A DNA stretch of 64,000 nucleotides from Nocardioides daeguensis (GCF_019192965.1 NZ_JAHTKU010000011.1:1-64000), one strand, 5' to 3'. Numbered from the stretch's first letter, positions 28,794 to 38,682 are shown. A program made the numbers and translations. Notes: generated from the sequence alone by a model not told the origin.

Positions 28794-31015
28794 CCGCAGC
28801 CGAGCGGGCCGCGCGGACGGAGGCGGCCGACGCCCTGTGCCTGGGGGCGTACGACGCCGCGGCCGGCCCCGACTCCGGGGTCGCCCTGGTGGCGGTCGGC
28901 GGCTACGGGCGGGGCGAGCTGGCGCCGTACTCCGACCTCGACGTGGTGCTGGTGGCCGACGAGGGCGTCGACGAGCAGCGGTGGCACGAGCTCGCCAGCC
29001 AGGTCTGGTACCCGCTGTGGGACTCCGGCGCCAAGCTCGACCATGCTGTGCGCACCCTGCCGGAGATGCTGTCGGCCGCCGAGGCCGACGTGCGGGTCGC
29101 GTCCGGGCTGCTCGACGCGCGACACGTCGCGGGGGACCACAGCATCGCGCTGCGGCTGCGGACCACGACGCTGGCGCTGTGGCGCCGGCAGGCTCGCGAG
29201 CGGCTGCCCGAGCTGCGGGAGCTGGTCCGCAGCCGGCACCGCCTGGTCGGCGAGCTGGCCCACCTCTCCTTGCCCGACCTCAAGGAGGCCGAGGGAGGCC
29301 TGCGCGACGCGACGGTCCTCAAGAGCCTCACCGCTACCTGGCTGGTCGACGTGCCGGCCGCCGACCTCGAGCGGTGCCGCCAGCAGCTGCTCGACGTGCG
29401 CGACCTGCTGCACGCCGCCGCCGGGCGCGGCTCGGACCGGATCGCTCCCGAGCACTGGGAGCCGTTGGCCGAGGGGCTCGGCCTGCCCGACGAGGCGGCC
29501 GCGCAGCGCTACGTCCGTGAGCTCGGGCGCCGGGTCACCCACCTGTCGCGGCTGGCCTGGCGCCGCACCGACGACGCGCTCCGCCGTACGCCGGCCGCCC
29601 GACCCCGGCGCCCCGAGCTGGAGCGGGTGGCTCCCGGGATCGCGCTCTCGCGCGGCGAGATCGTCCTCCAGGCCGGGGTGAAGCCCGCATCCGACTCGGT
29701 CCTGCTGCTCCGGGCAGCGGCCGAGGCGGCCACGCGCGACGTGGTGCTCGCGCCGCCGACCGCGGCGCGGCTGGTCCGGGAGTGCCCGCCGCTGCCCGAT
29801 CCGTGGCCCGACGAGGCTCGTCAACAGCTGGTGCGGCTGCTCGCCGCCGGTCCCGGCCTGTTGCCGGTCTGGGAGACCCTCGACGAGACCGGTGCGCTCG
29901 ACCGGATCCTGCCCGAGTGGGAGCGGATCCGGCTGCTCCCGCACGCGTCGGTGATCCACCGGTTCACGGTCGACCGCCACGTCGTCGAGACCTGTGTCGA
30001 GGCGGCGGCGCTGATCCGTGACGTGTCGCGCCCCGACGTCCTCGTGGTGGCGGCGCTGCTGCACGACATCGGCAAGGGCGAGCTGACCGAGCACAGCGTC
30101 GCCGGAGCGCCGATCGCACGGGCGATCGCGACCCGGATGGGCTTCGGGCCGCGCGAGGTCGACCTGATCGGCCAGCTGGTGCGCTGGCACCTGCTGCTCG
30201 CCGACATCGCCACCACGCGCGACCCCGACGACCCCGCCACCATCGACGCGCTCCTCGAGCACGTCGACAGCCTCGACGCGCTGGCCCTGCTGACCGCGCT
30301 GAGCGAGGCCGACGCGAAGGCCGTCTCGCCCAAGGCCTGGTCGTCGTGGCGCGCGGGTCTGGTGCTCGACCTGTCCCGGCGGGCGCGGGCCGCGCTGGAG
30401 CGAGGCAGCGTGCCACCGGCCTTCACCGCCGAGGAGATCCCGATCCCGGCCGGTGTCGCCGGGGGGGAGGTCTCGATCGTCGTGGAGCCGGTCGCGGACG
30501 GCTCGCGGGTCACCGTCGTGGCCCTCGACCGGGTCGGCCTGCTCGCCGACGTGGCCGCGGTGCTCGCGCTGCGCCGGGTCACCGTGCGCGCGGCCCGGCT
30601 CTGGTCGCAGGGGGAGCACGGCGTCTCGGTGTGGGACGTCGCCGAGCCCGACCTCGACGCCCGGGCCCTGAACGACCAGCTGGACGCGATCACGTCGCGG
30701 CGCGTCGACCCCGCGGCCCGGCTCGCCGCGCGACCCGTCGCAGGCGACCTCGACCCGGCGGTCGTCGTACGGCCGGAGGCGAGCGACCACGCGACGGTGA
30801 TCGAGATCCGGGCGGCCGACCGCCTCGGGGTGGTGTACCTCGTGAGCGCGGCGCTGGCGGGACTCGACATGACGGTGCGCTCGGCCCACATCTCGACGCT
30901 GGGCCCGCAGGCCGTGGACGTCTTCTACGTCCAGGAGGCCGCGGCGGGTGCGTTGTCGGAGACGCGGGCGGCCGAGGCCGTGCGCGTCGTCCGGAAGGCG
31001 ATCAGCGCCGGCTGA
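28790..31015 (+). CDS. glnD: [Protein-PII] nucleotidyltransferase GlnD
   Basis: This 741-residue bifunctional sensor modifies and demodifies PII at Tyr51 according to nitrogen state. The N-terminal nucleotidyltransferase motif GGYGRGELAPYSDLDVVLV has both catalytic aspartates. A central HD phosphohydrolase domain contains AALLHDIGKGE, and two ACT domains lie at the C-terminus. It is shorter than the E. coli protein (about 890 residues) because the N-terminal part is reduced, which is usual in actinobacteria. The ATG overlaps the amt2 stop, so it is translated from the same message as amt2. Confidence 0.93.
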
Positions 31016-31197
31016 CCACGCGGCGCAGCAGTGGGCGCCGCTGCGGAGGACGCGGTTGCCTGCTGCCACGAGCGGCACGCGACCCGTGCCGCCGAACACC
31101 GGCCGGGGCCACTCCCGACCACCGCGCTGGGTGGACGGCACGCGCGCAGTACTCTCGGACGTCCACCGCAGACGTCGGGCCCCGCGGGTCCGGCGGT
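31016..31197. other. glnD-ffh spacer, no gene found
   Basis: I looked for a 4.5S/SRP RNA (GGAAGC and GNAR-tetraloop features) because ffh follows, and saw none. The stretch holds several short GC-rich repeats but no convincing open frame. Confidence 0.5.
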
Positions 31198-31203
31198 TAC
31201 GAT
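31198..31203 (+). promoter_or_regulatory. -10 box of ffh
   Basis: TACGAT at 31198-31203 puts transcription start near 31210, after the in-frame GTG at 31206. This favours the TTG at 31257 as the real ffh start, with a leader of about 45 bases. Confidence 0.45.
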
Positions 31204-31256
31204 CGGTGTTCGAAGAACCCACCTCCACCGACGAATCCGACGAGGACGCAACGCTC

Positions 31257-32834
31257 TTGTTCGCCACACTTTCCGATCGCCTCAATGCGACCTTCAAGAA
31301 CCTGCGCGGCAAGGGACGGCTCTCCGAGGCCGACATCGACGCGACCGCCCGGGAGATCCGGATCGCCCTGCTCGAGGCCGACGTCGCGCTGCCCGTCGTC
31401 AAGGAGTTCGTCGCCGCGGTCAAGGAGCGGGCCCGGGGCGAGGAGGTCAGCGGCGCGCTGAACCCGGCCCAGCAGGTCGTCAAGATCGTCAACGACGAGC
31501 TCGTCGAGATCCTCGGCGGCGAGACCCGCCGGCTGCGGTACGCCAAGACCGGCCCGACCGTGATCATGCTTGCCGGCCTCCAGGGTGCCGGCAAGACCAC
31601 GCTCGCGGCCAAGCTCGCGCTGTACCTCAAGGACCAGGGCAAGACCCCGATCCTGGTGGCCTGCGACCTGCAGCGTCCCAACGCCGTCCAGCAGCTCCAG
31701 GTCAACGGCGAGAAGGTCGGCGTCCCCGTCTACGCCCCTGAGCCGGGCAACGGCGTCGGCGACCCGGTCTCCGTCGCGAAGGCGTCGATCGAGGAGGCGA
31801 AGCGCAGGCTGCACGACGTCGTCATCGTCGACACCGCGGGCCGCCTCGGCGTCGACGCCGAGATGATGGGCCAGGCCGCGGCGATCCGCGACGCCGTCCA
31901 GCCCGACGAGGTCCTCTTCGTCGTCGACGCGATGATCGGTCAGGACGCCCTCGTCACGGCGCAGGCGTTCCTCGACGGCGTCGGGTACGACGGCGTCGTG
32001 CTCACCAAGCTCGACGGCGACGCGCGCGGTGGTGCCGCGCTGTCGATCCGTCAGGTCACCGGCAAGCCGGTCATGTTCGCCTCGTCGGGCGAGAAGATGA
32101 CCGACTTCGACGTCTTCCACCCCGACCGGATGGCCTCGCGCATCCTCGACATGGGCGACGTCCTCACCCTGATCGAGCAGGCCGAGAAGGCGTTCGACCA
32201 GGAGGAGGCCCTCAAGGCCGCGGAGAAGCTCACCCAGGGTGACTTCACGCTCGACGACTTCCTCGCGCAGATGCAGCAGCTGAAGAAGCTCGGCTCGATG
32301 CAGAAGATCCTCGGGATGCTGCCCGGCATGGGTCAGATCCGCGAGCAGCTCGAGAACTTCGACGAGCGTGAGATCGACCGGGTCGAGGCGATCATCCGCT
32401 CGATGACGCCGGCCGAGCGCGCCAACCCCAAGCTGATCGACGGCTCGCGCCGGGCCCGCATCGCCAAGGGCTCGGGCCGCGCCGTCTCCGATGTCAACAA
32501 CCTCGTCGACCGCTTCTTCGAGGCACGCAAGATGATGATGCAGATGGCCCGTGGTGGCGGCATGCCCGGCATGCCGGGCATGCCCGGGATCCCCGGCATG
32601 GGTGGCCCCGGCGGCGGCAAGCGCGCCAGCGCCAAGCAGAAGGCGAAGCAGACCAAGGGCAAGGGTGCACGCCGCTCCGGCAACCCCGCCAAGGCCGCGC
32701 AGGACGCTGCCGCGGCAAGGGCGAAGGCCGCCGAGGCCAAGCCGAACCCGTTCGGCATCGGCCAGGACGTCGACTACGAGGCGGCCGCCGAGAACCTGCA
32801 GCTTCCGAAGGACTTCTCCAAGTTCCTGCGCTGA
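31257..32834 (+). CDS. ffh: Signal recognition particle protein Ffh
   Basis: This 525-residue SRP54 GTPase binds signal peptides on ribosomes and hands them to FtsY. The family start (FATLSDRLNATFKNLRGKG) follows a TTG codon. G-domain motifs are LAGLQGAGKTT, DLQRPNAVQQL, DTAGRLG and TKLDGDARGG. The methionine-rich M domain (about residues 300-440) has GMLPGMGQI and GSRRARIAKGSG. The C-terminal tail carries a short Met-Gly-Pro repeat and a lysine-rich stretch. The TTG start is preferred over a GTG 51 bases upstream on promoter position and family length. Confidence 0.93.
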   Translation: MFATLSDRLNATFKNLRGKGRLSEADIDATAREIRIALLEADVALPVVKEFVAAVKERARGEEVSGALNPAQQVVKIVNDELVEILGGETRRLRYAKTGPTVIMLAGLQGAGKTTLAAKLALYLKDQGKTPILVACDLQRPNAVQQLQVNGEKVGVPVYAPEPGNGVGDPVSVAKASIEEAKRRLHDVVIVDTAGRLGVDAEMMGQAAAIRDAVQPDEVLFVVDAMIGQDALVTAQAFLDGVGYDGVVLTKLDGDARGGAALSIRQVTGKPVMFASSGEKMTDFDVFHPDRMASRILDMGDVLTLIEQAEKAFDQEEALKAAEKLTQGDFTLDDFLAQMQQLKKLGSMQKILGMLPGMGQIREQLENFDEREIDRVEAIIRSMTPAERANPKLIDGSRRARIAKGSGRAVSDVNNLVDRFFEARKMMMQMARGGGMPGMPGMPGIPGMGGPGGGKRASAKQKAKQTKGKGARRSGNPAKAAQDAAAARAKAAEAKPNPFGIGQDVDYEAAAENLQLPKDFSKFLR

Positions 32835-32836
32835 CC

Positions 32837-32913
32837 GCGAGCGCAGCGAGCCTGGTCAGGGCAGAGGGAAGAGCGTCCGAGCGAAGCGAGGTCCGATGGC
32901 GAGCGCAGCGAGC
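32837..32913 (+). repeat. Three copies of a GCGAGCGCAGCGAGC-type repeat
   Basis: Identical 15-base copies lie at 32837-32851 and 32899-32913, and a related 13-base copy at 32878-32890. They fill the spacer after ffh. The second supplies a GAGG before the next start codon, and the third forms codons 2-6 of that gene. Confidence 0.7.
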
Positions 32914-33288
32914 CAGTCGCCGAAGGCGACCATCATCGTCGACGGCGCCAACGTCGTCGGCGCGCGCCCGGACGGCTGGTGGAAGGACCGCGCCGGCGCG
33001 GCCACCCGCCTCCACGAGCAGCTCCTGGTCGCCGACATCGAGTACGACGTCGTCGTCCTCGTGCTCGAGGGCCAGGCCAAGGGCGGGGTCCGCGCGGGCC
33101 GGGACGCGCACGTGCGGACCGTGCACGCCCCGAAGGACGGCGACACCACGATCGTGGCCGAAGCCCGCAAGGCCGCCGAGAAGGGCGGCCGGGTCGTGGT
33201 CGTCACCGCCGACCGCGCGCTGGACGCCCGCGTCCACGGTGTCGGCGCGACGACGGTCTCGCCGACCTGGCTGTTGGCGCACCTGTGA
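32896..33288 (+). CDS. NYN/PIN-like domain protein
   Basis: This 130-residue protein starts its core with ATIIVDGANVVGARPDGWW, which has the acidic aspartate and asparagine of NYN/PIN-type nuclease folds. VLVLEGQAKGG and VVVVTADRALDARV follow in order. It is probably a small RNA-binding or RNA-cleaving protein, but activity cannot be claimed. Codons 2-6 come from a repeat element, so the N-terminus is unlikely to be conserved. It lies 61 bases after ffh. Confidence 0.6.
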   Translation: MASAASQSPKATIIVDGANVVGARPDGWWKDRAGAATRLHEQLLVADIEYDVVVLVLEGQAKGGVRAGRDAHVRTVHAPKDGDTTIVAEARKAAEKGGRVVVVTADRALDARVHGVGATTVSPTWLLAHL

Positions 33289-33360
33289 CACCGGCGCCGG
33301 CCCCGGGCCGGCGCGGCTCGTGCCTCCTTCGGGGGGTGCAGGCGGGGCAGCCCGCGTTGG

Positions 33361-33366
33361 TAGCGT
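33361..33366 (+). promoter_or_regulatory. Leaderless-type -10 box of the amidohydrolase gene
   Basis: TAGCGT lies 7 bases before the GTG at 33374. Confidence 0.45.
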
Positions 33367-33373
33367 CGGCCGC

Positions 33374-34456
33374 GTGAGTGCGCTGCGGTTCTCCGGTCCT
33401 GTCCTGCCCGACGGCGAGGTGCGGGAGGTGTACGTCGTCGACGGCCGGATCACCTACGAGCGCCCGGCCGGCCTGGCCGGGGCCGAGAGCGCCGGCGAGG
33501 GCTGGATCGTGCCGGGCCTGGTCGACGCGCACAACCACCTCGGCCTCGAGGACGGGGGAGCGGTCGACGAGGCCGAGATCGAGCGGACCGCCATCGCCGA
33601 CCGCGACAACGGCGTGCTGCTGACCCGCGACTGCGGCTCCCCGGCCGACACCCGCTGGGTGCACGAGCGGGAGGACCTGCCGCGCCTGATCCGCTGCGGC
33701 CGCCACATCGCCCGGACCCGCCGCTACCTGCGCAACTACGGTGTCGAGGTCGAGCCCGACGGCCTCCTCGACACCGTCACCGAGCAGGCGCTCGACGGCG
33801 ACGGCTGGGTGAAGCTGGTCGGCGACTGGATCTCCCGTGAGGAGGGCGACCTGACGCCGTCCTTCCCGGCCGACGCCGTCACCGCCGCGATCGAGGCGGC
33901 CCACGCCCAGGGCGCCAAGGTGACCGCCCACTGCTTCGGCGAGGCCTCCATCAGCCCGCTCCTCGACGCCGGCATCGACTGCATCGAGCACGGCACCGGC
34001 CTCACCGCCGCGCACCTCGAGCAGATGGTGGCCCGCGGCGTCGCGCTGGTCCCCACGGTGCTGCAGACCAGCAAGTTCCCCGAGTTCGTCTCGGCGGCGC
34101 GCGACAAGTTCCCGACGTACAGCGCGACCATGGAGTCGCTGTACGCCGGGCGCCGCGAGGTCCTGATGAACGCCTACGACGCCGGCGTGGCGCTCTACGT
34201 CGGCAGCGACGGCGGCGGCTCGGCCCGCCACGGTGTGCTCCACGAGGAGATCCTCGCGATGGCGGCGATGGGCCTGCCGAACGAGTACGTCCTCGGCGCC
34301 GCCTCGTGGCGCGGCCGCTCCTGGCTCGGCTGGAACCCCGGCCTCGACGAGGGCGACCCGGCCGACTTCGTGGTCTACCCGCGCAACCCGGTCGAGGACC
34401 TGTCGGTGCTCGCCGAGCCCTCCCGCGTGGTGCTGCGGGGCAAGGTCGTCGCCTGA
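33374..34456 (+). CDS. Amidohydrolase family protein
   Basis: This 360-residue metal-dependent hydrolase of the imidazolonepropionase-like branch has the HxH metal motif GLVDAHNHLGL. Further metal or catalytic residues lie in VTAHCFGE, CIEHGTGL and YVGSDGGG, and the C-terminal DPADFVVYPRNP composite domain is present. The substrate is unknown. It interrupts the usual ffh-rpsP order. The GTG start follows a TAGCGT box. Confidence 0.75.
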   Translation: MSALRFSGPVLPDGEVREVYVVDGRITYERPAGLAGAESAGEGWIVPGLVDAHNHLGLEDGGAVDEAEIERTAIADRDNGVLLTRDCGSPADTRWVHEREDLPRLIRCGRHIARTRRYLRNYGVEVEPDGLLDTVTEQALDGDGWVKLVGDWISREEGDLTPSFPADAVTAAIEAAHAQGAKVTAHCFGEASISPLLDAGIDCIEHGTGLTAAHLEQMVARGVALVPTVLQTSKFPEFVSAARDKFPTYSATMESLYAGRREVLMNAYDAGVALYVGSDGGGSARHGVLHEEILAMAAMGLPNEYVLGAASWRGRSWLGWNPGLDEGDPADFVVYPRNPVEDLSVLAEPSRVVLRGKVVA

Positions 34457-34654
34457 CCCAGGGTGCACGGAGCGGCGGGGGCAGGCCGGATTCGTCCGGG
34501 ACGTCGGGCGTCTGGCAGACTGTTCGACTGAGTTCTGCGACGTCCGGTCCCTCTCAACCGGTGGTGGCAGAACCCGTCCGAGTCCGGGCGCCGGTGTCCC
34601 CACCTGGCGGTCCCTGCCTCACCCCACCACGAGTTCCAAGGAGACACCACAAAC
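34457..34654 (+). promoter_or_regulatory. rpsP leader region
   Basis: This 198-base spacer holds the rpsP promoter and leader. A candidate start region is near 34510-34535, and AAGGAG lies about 11 bases before the GTG. No named leader motif is recognised. Confidence 0.35.
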
Positions 34655-35140
34655 GTGGCCGTCAAGATCCGTCTGAAGCGCCTGGGCAAGGTCCGGGTTC
34701 CGCAGTACCGCATCGTCATCGTCGACTCGCGCAAGAAGCGCGACGGCGCGGTGATCGAGGAGATCGGCAAGTACCACCCCAAGGAGGACCCGTCGTACAT
34801 CGACGTCGTCTCCGAGCGGGCCCAGTACTGGCTCGGCGTCGGCGCGCAGCCGTCCGAGGCCGTCGAGGCGATCCTCAAGGTCACCGGTGACTGGCAGAAG
34901 TTCAAGGGCATCGACGGCGCCGAGGGCACCCTCAAGGTCAAGGAGCCCAAGCGCGACAAGCTCGAGATCTTCAACGAGGCCCTCAAGGACGCCGCCAACG
35001 AGCCCAAGGGCGCCGCGGTGACGGCCAAGAAGACCGAGAAGAAGGCCAAGGCCGAGGAGAAGGTCGAGGAGGCGCCGGCCGAGGCCGCCGCCGACGAGGC
35101 CCCCGCCGAGACCCCGGCCGACGAGAACGCCGAGGCCTGA
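34655..35140 (+). CDS. rpsP: 30S ribosomal protein bS16
   Basis: This 161-residue S16 has the family core ([34 protein letters not shown] and [13 protein letters not shown]) in the first 80 residues. A long Lys/Glu/Ala-rich extension from about residue 105 to the end is common in actinobacterial S16. The GTG start has CCAAGGAG upstream. Confidence 0.96.
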   Translation: MAVKIRLKRLGKVRVPQYRIVIVDSRKKRDGAVIEEIGKYHPKEDPSYIDVVSERAQYWLGVGAQPSEAVEAILKVTGDWQKFKGIDGAEGTLKVKEPKRDKLEIFNEALKDAANEPKGAAVTAKKTEKKAKAEEKVEEAPAEAAADEAPAETPADENAEA

Positions 35141-35144
35141 GCCG

Positions 35145-35384
35145 ATGCTGGCTGACGCGCTGGAGCACCTCGTCCGCGGAGTGGTCGACCACCCCGACGA
35201 CGTCGTCGTGCGCGACAAGCAGCTGCGCCGCGGCGCCGTGCTCGAGGTCCGGGTCCACCCCGACGACCTCGGCAAGGTGATCGGCCGGAGCGGTCGCACC
35301 GCGACCGCCTTCCGCACCGTGATCTCCGCGATCGCCGGCAACGGCGGCACCCGGATCGACTTCGTCGACACCGACCGCCGCTGA
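35145..35384 (+). CDS. khpA: KH-domain RNA-binding protein KhpA
   Basis: This 79-residue KH protein binds RNA through the GxxG loop GKVIGRSGRTATA. In Gram-positive bacteria KhpA partners with KhpB and affects cell division and small-RNA function. It follows rpsP by four bases, its usual place, and is followed by a terminator. Confidence 0.93.
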   Translation: MLADALEHLVRGVVDHPDDVVVRDKQLRRGAVLEVRVHPDDLGKVIGRSGRTATAFRTVISAIAGNGGTRIDFVDTDRR

Positions 35385-35395
35385 GCTGAACCGTC

Positions 35396-35433
35396 CGAAC
35401 GGGCGTCTCCCCTCCGGGGGAGGCGCCCGTTCG
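35396..35433 (+). terminator. Terminator after khpA
   Basis: A hairpin with 16-base arms and one G-T pair (35396-35411 and 35418-35433) closes the rpsP-khpA transcript. No T-run follows. Confidence 0.8.
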
Positions 35434-35454
35434 CCGTTCCCGGGCGCGCACCTC

Positions 35455-35460
35455 TAACCT
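35455..35460 (+). promoter_or_regulatory. Leaderless-type -10 box of rimM
   Basis: TAACCT lies 7 bases before the GTG at 35468, just after the khpA terminator. Confidence 0.55.
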
Positions 35461-35467
35461 CGGGGAC

Positions 35468-36040
35468 GTGGAGAGCATCGAGGTCGTCGTGGGCCGGATC
35501 GGCAAGCCGCACGGCATCCGGGGCGAGGTGACCGTCGACGTCCGTACGGACGAGCCCGAGCGCCGGTACGCCGACGGGGCGGTGCTCCTGGTCGAGGCGC
35601 CCCGCGGCTCGGCGTTCGCCTCGCGCACCCTCACCGTGAGCCGTACCCGCTGGCACCAGGGCGTGCTGCTGGCCAGCTTCGCCGAGCTGCCCGACCGCAC
35701 GGCGGCGGAGTCGGCTCGCGGTGTGGTCCTGCGCGCCGTCGTACCCGCGGACGAGACGCCGGAGGACCCCGACGAGTTCTACGACCACCAGCTGGTCGGC
35801 CTCGCGGCCTACGACCTCGAGGGCGTGCACCTCGGCGAGGTCGTCGGCCTGACCCACGGCGCCCAGGACCTGCTCCGGATCCGGACCCTGGACCGCCGCG
35901 AGGCCCTCGTCCCGTTCGTGAGCGCGCTGGTGCCCGAGGTCGACGTCGCCGGCGGCCGCGTCGTGATCGCCGACCGGCCCGGCCTGGTCACCCCGTTCCC
36001 CGGCGGCGAGGAGGACGCGGACGGGGGAGCCGAGGCGTGA
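35468..36040 (+). CDS. rimM: Ribosome maturation factor RimM
   Basis: This 190-residue factor assists assembly of the 30S head around S19. The N-terminal domain begins [19 protein letters not shown], and the C-terminal PRC barrel includes FYDHQLVGL and [11 protein letters not shown]. Its stop overlaps the trmD start by four bases (GTGA). Confidence 0.95.
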   Translation: MESIEVVVGRIGKPHGIRGEVTVDVRTDEPERRYADGAVLLVEAPRGSAFASRTLTVSRTRWHQGVLLASFAELPDRTAAESARGVVLRAVVPADETPEDPDEFYDHQLVGLAAYDLEGVHLGEVVGLTHGAQDLLRIRTLDRREALVPFVSALVPEVDVAGGRVVIADRPGLVTPFPGGEEDADGGAEA

Positions 36041-37188
36041 GGCTCGACTACGTCTCGATCTTCCCCGACTTCTTCACGCCCCTCGAGCTCTCCTTGCCGG
36101 GCAAGGCCGCCGACAAGGGCCTGCTCGCGTTCGGCGTCCACGACCTGCGGCAGTGGACCCACGACCGGCACCGCACCGTCGACGACACGCCCTATGGCGG
36201 CGGCGCCGGCATGGTGATGAAGCCCGAGCCGTGGGGTGAGGCGTTCGACGAGCTGCTCACCCCCGCCACGACCGTCGTCTTCACCACTCCGTCGGGCGAG
36301 CCGTTCGACCAGCGCCTCGCCGAGGAGCTCGCGACCCGCGAGCACCTCGTCTTCGCGTGCGGCCGCTACGAGGGCATCGACCAGCGGGTGATCGACCACG
36401 CCCGCGGGGTCGCGGAGGTCCGCGAGGTCAGCCTCGGCGACTATGTCCTCAACGGCGGCGAGGTCGCCGCGCTGGCCATCACCGAGGCCGTGGTCCGGCT
36501 GCTGCCGGGGTTCATGGGCAACGCCGCGTCGCTCGTCGAGGAGTCGCACGCGGAGGGCGGTCTGCTGGAGTACCCCGTCTACACCAAACCGCCGGCCTGG
36601 CGCGGCCACGAGGTGCCCGCCGTGCTCCGCTCCGGCGACCACGGCAAGGTCGCCGCCTGGCGCCACGAGCAGGCCGTACGACGCACCGCCGAACGTCGTC
36701 CCGACCTGCTCGCGCCGTCCGTGCTCGACGACGGCACGCCCATCGTCCGGGCCACTCCCGGCGACGCCGGCGAGCTGCTCACCCTGCAGCGCGCCTGCTG
36801 GGTGCAGGAGGCGCTGGCCAACGACATGCTCGACATCCCGGCCCTGCATGAGTCGCTCGACGACGTCCGCGCGTGGCTGGGGGAGTGGGACACCTGGGTC
36901 GTGCGCCGTGCCGGCCGGCTGGTCGGCGCCGTCCGCGGGCGTCTCGAGGGCGAGCACACCTGGGACATCGGCCGGATCATGGTCGCGCCCGACCTCCAGG
37001 GCAGCGGTCTGGGCCGGGTCCTGCTCGAGCACATCCAGGCGGTCGCGCCGGCCGGGGTGACGTCGTACGTCCTGTTCACGGGGGCGGCCAGCGCCCGCAA
37101 CCAGCAGATGTACAAGCGGGCCGGGTTCCGGCTGCGCCGGGACCTGGCGTCGCCGCCGGGCGCCGTGGTCCTGACCAAGCGTCGCTGA
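36037..37188 (+). CDS. trmD: tRNA (guanine-N1)-methyltransferase TrmD fused to a GNAT acetyltransferase
   Basis: This 383-residue protein is a fusion. Residues 1 to about 230 are a full TrmD, which methylates G37 of tRNA. It has the start [11 protein letters not shown], the [13 protein letters not shown] motif and the SAM-binding knot ([10 protein letters not shown]). Residues about 235-383 are a GNAT N-acetyltransferase domain with the acetyl-CoA loop ([17 protein letters not shown]) and a late [12 protein letters not shown] motif. Between them runs a short linker ([14 protein letters not shown]). I see no frameshift. The role of the acetyltransferase is unknown. The gene starts with GTG overlapping rimM. 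Confidence 0.92.
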   Translation: MRLDYVSIFPDFFTPLELSLPGKAADKGLLAFGVHDLRQWTHDRHRTVDDTPYGGGAGMVMKPEPWGEAFDELLTPATTVVFTTPSGEPFDQRLAEELATREHLVFACGRYEGIDQRVIDHARGVAEVREVSLGDYVLNGGEVAALAITEAVVRLLPGFMGNAASLVEESHAEGGLLEYPVYTKPPAWRGHEVPAVLRSGDHGKVAAWRHEQAVRRTAERRPDLLAPSVLDDGTPIVRATPGDAGELLTLQRACWVQEALANDMLDIPALHESLDDVRAWLGEWDTWVVRRAGRLVGAVRGRLEGEHTWDIGRIMVAPDLQGSGLGRVLLEHIQAVAPAGVTSYVLFTGAASARNQQMYKRAGFRLRRDLASPPGAVVLTKRR

Positions 37189-37339
37189 GCGTCGCTGATT
37201 TCCGGCCCCGACCCCGGTGTGGGAGGATCGCTGGTCGGTGTCGCGGACGCTTCTGCCACAGGGGAACCGCCGACCGTGACGCCTGATTCCGAGACCACCA
37301 CCAACCGCGGCTGACCTGTGTGCACTCGCGAGGAGAATC

Positions 37340-37702
37340 ATGAGCAACCCGAGCCCCGCCCTGGTCACCGACCTCGGCAACGCCGCCAAGCGCGACGACG
37401 TCCCCGCCTTCCGTGCCGGCGACACCATCAAGGTCCACGTCAAGGTCATCGAGGGCAGCCGCTCCCGTGTCCAGGTGTTCCAGGGCGTCGTGATCCGCGT
37501 CCACGGTTCCGGCATCGGCCGTACCTTCACCGTCCGCAAGGTCTCCTTCGGCGTCGGTGTCGAGCGGACCTTCCCGCTCCACTCGCCGATCTTCGAGTCC
37601 ATCGAGGTCGTCACCCGCGGTGACGTGCGTCGCGCGAAGCTCTACTACCTGCGCAACCTCACGGGCAAGAAGGCCAAGATCAAGGAGCGTCGCGAGATCT
37701 GA
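37340..37702 (+). CDS. rplS: 50S ribosomal protein bL19
   Basis: This 120-residue L19 has the expected [16 protein letters not shown] start, [19 protein letters not shown] core and [18 protein letters not shown] end. GAGGAG lies before the ATG. The 151-base leader from trmD has no open frame and may carry a ribosomal-protein control element, which I cannot name. Confidence 0.96.
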   Translation: MSNPSPALVTDLGNAAKRDDVPAFRAGDTIKVHVKVIEGSRSRVQVFQGVVIRVHGSGIGRTFTVRKVSFGVGVERTFPLHSPIFESIEVVTRGDVRRAKLYYLRNLTGKKAKIKERREI

Positions 37703-37723
37703 TCCTCGCTCCGACCGCGTGAT

Positions 37724-37758
37724 CACGAAGGCCCGACCGGCATGGTCGGGCCTTCGTG
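37724..37758 (+). terminator. Terminator after rplS
   Basis: Perfect 15-base arms (37724-37738 and 37744-37758) enclose a 5-base loop. It separates rplS from lepB. Confidence 0.8.
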
Positions 37759-37780
37759 CTGTCCGGCTGGGAGGTGCTCC

Positions 37781-37786
37781 TAGACT
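37781..37786 (+). promoter_or_regulatory. Leaderless-type -10 box of lepB
   Basis: TAGACT lies 8 bases before the GTG at 37795, which helps choose that start. Confidence 0.55.
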
Positions 37787-37794
37787 CCTACCTC

Positions 37795-38670
37795 GTGACG
37801 ACCGACGACTCCGCTCCGGACTCCGCCGCCGAGCTTTCCGACCCGAAGGCGGCCGACGGTGCGGGCTCCCGGTCCTCCTCCGCACAGCGCAAGCACCTGC
37901 CGGTCTGGCAGGAGAGCATCCTGCTGCTCGCGGTGGCGCTGGGCCTGGCGGTGGTGATCAAGGCGCTGTTCGTGCAGGCCTTCTACATCCCCTCGGAGTC
38001 CATGGAGCCGGGTCTGGTCAAGAACGACCGGATCCTGGTCCAGAAGGTCTCCTACTGGTTCGGCCGCACGCCCCAGCGCGGCGACGTCATCGTCTTCGAG
38101 GACCCGGGCCAGTGGCTCGGCCCGACCGACAGTCAGGGGCCCACCGGCTTCGCCAACGTGCTCTCCAAGGTCGGGCTCTACCCGACCGGCGGGCACCTCG
38201 TGAAGCGCGTCATCGGCACCGAGGGCGACGTCGTCGAGTGCTGCGACGCCGAGGGCCGGATCAAGGTCAACGGCAAGGCGATCGACGAGTCCGACTATCT
38301 CGGCGCCCGCGACGGCGCGGCCTGCAACGCCGAGATCAGCGACTGGTTCAGTGAGCGCGAGACCGCCCTGTCCCGCCCGTGCGACTGGGTGATCGGGCCG
38401 ATCCCCGAGGGCAAGCTGCTCGTCCTCGGCGACAACCGCAACCACTCCGCCGACTCGCGCGCACATCTGTGCAGTCCCGACGAGGACCCCTGCACGGAGA
38501 GTCCGTGGGTCGACACCGACCTCGTCGTCGGCAAGGTCTTCACCCTGATCTGGCCCCGCGACCGGTGGCGCTGGATCAGCCGCCCCGAGGTGTTCGAGGG
38601 CGTCCCCGACAGTCCGTCGGCCGAGCTGCTGGAGAAGGCGAAGAAGGCCGACGCCGTCCCCGGCACGTAG
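37795..38670 (+). CDS. lepB: Signal peptidase I
   Basis: This 291-residue membrane protease cleaves Sec and Tat signal peptides. A cytoplasmic Ser/Asp-rich head (residues 1-36) is followed by a membrane helix at 40-61. The catalytic Ser69 lies in IPSESMEP and the general-base Lys137 in HLVKRVIG. GDNRNHSADSR is the later family box. A cysteine-containing insert (RAHLCSPDEDPCTES) is seen near the end. GTG at 37795 is chosen on the TAGACT box. An upstream ATG at 37756 falls inside the rplS terminator. Confidence 0.93.
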   Translation: MTTDDSAPDSAAELSDPKAADGAGSRSSSAQRKHLPVWQESILLLAVALGLAVVIKALFVQAFYIPSESMEPGLVKNDRILVQKVSYWFGRTPQRGDVIVFEDPGQWLGPTDSQGPTGFANVLSKVGLYPTGGHLVKRVIGTEGDVVECCDAEGRIKVNGKAIDESDYLGARDGAACNAEISDWFSERETALSRPCDWVIGPIPEGKLLVLGDNRNHSADSRAHLCSPDEDPCTESPWVDTDLVVGKVFTLIWPRDRWRWISRPEVFEGVPDSPSAELLEKAKKADAVPGT

Positions 38671-38682
38671 GGGGCGAGGGGC

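Noticed and set aside
31016..31256. Possible SRP (4.5S) RNA before ffh
   Set aside because: No GGAAGC-type core or tetraloop signature was found. In this group the SRP RNA gene is usually elsewhere.
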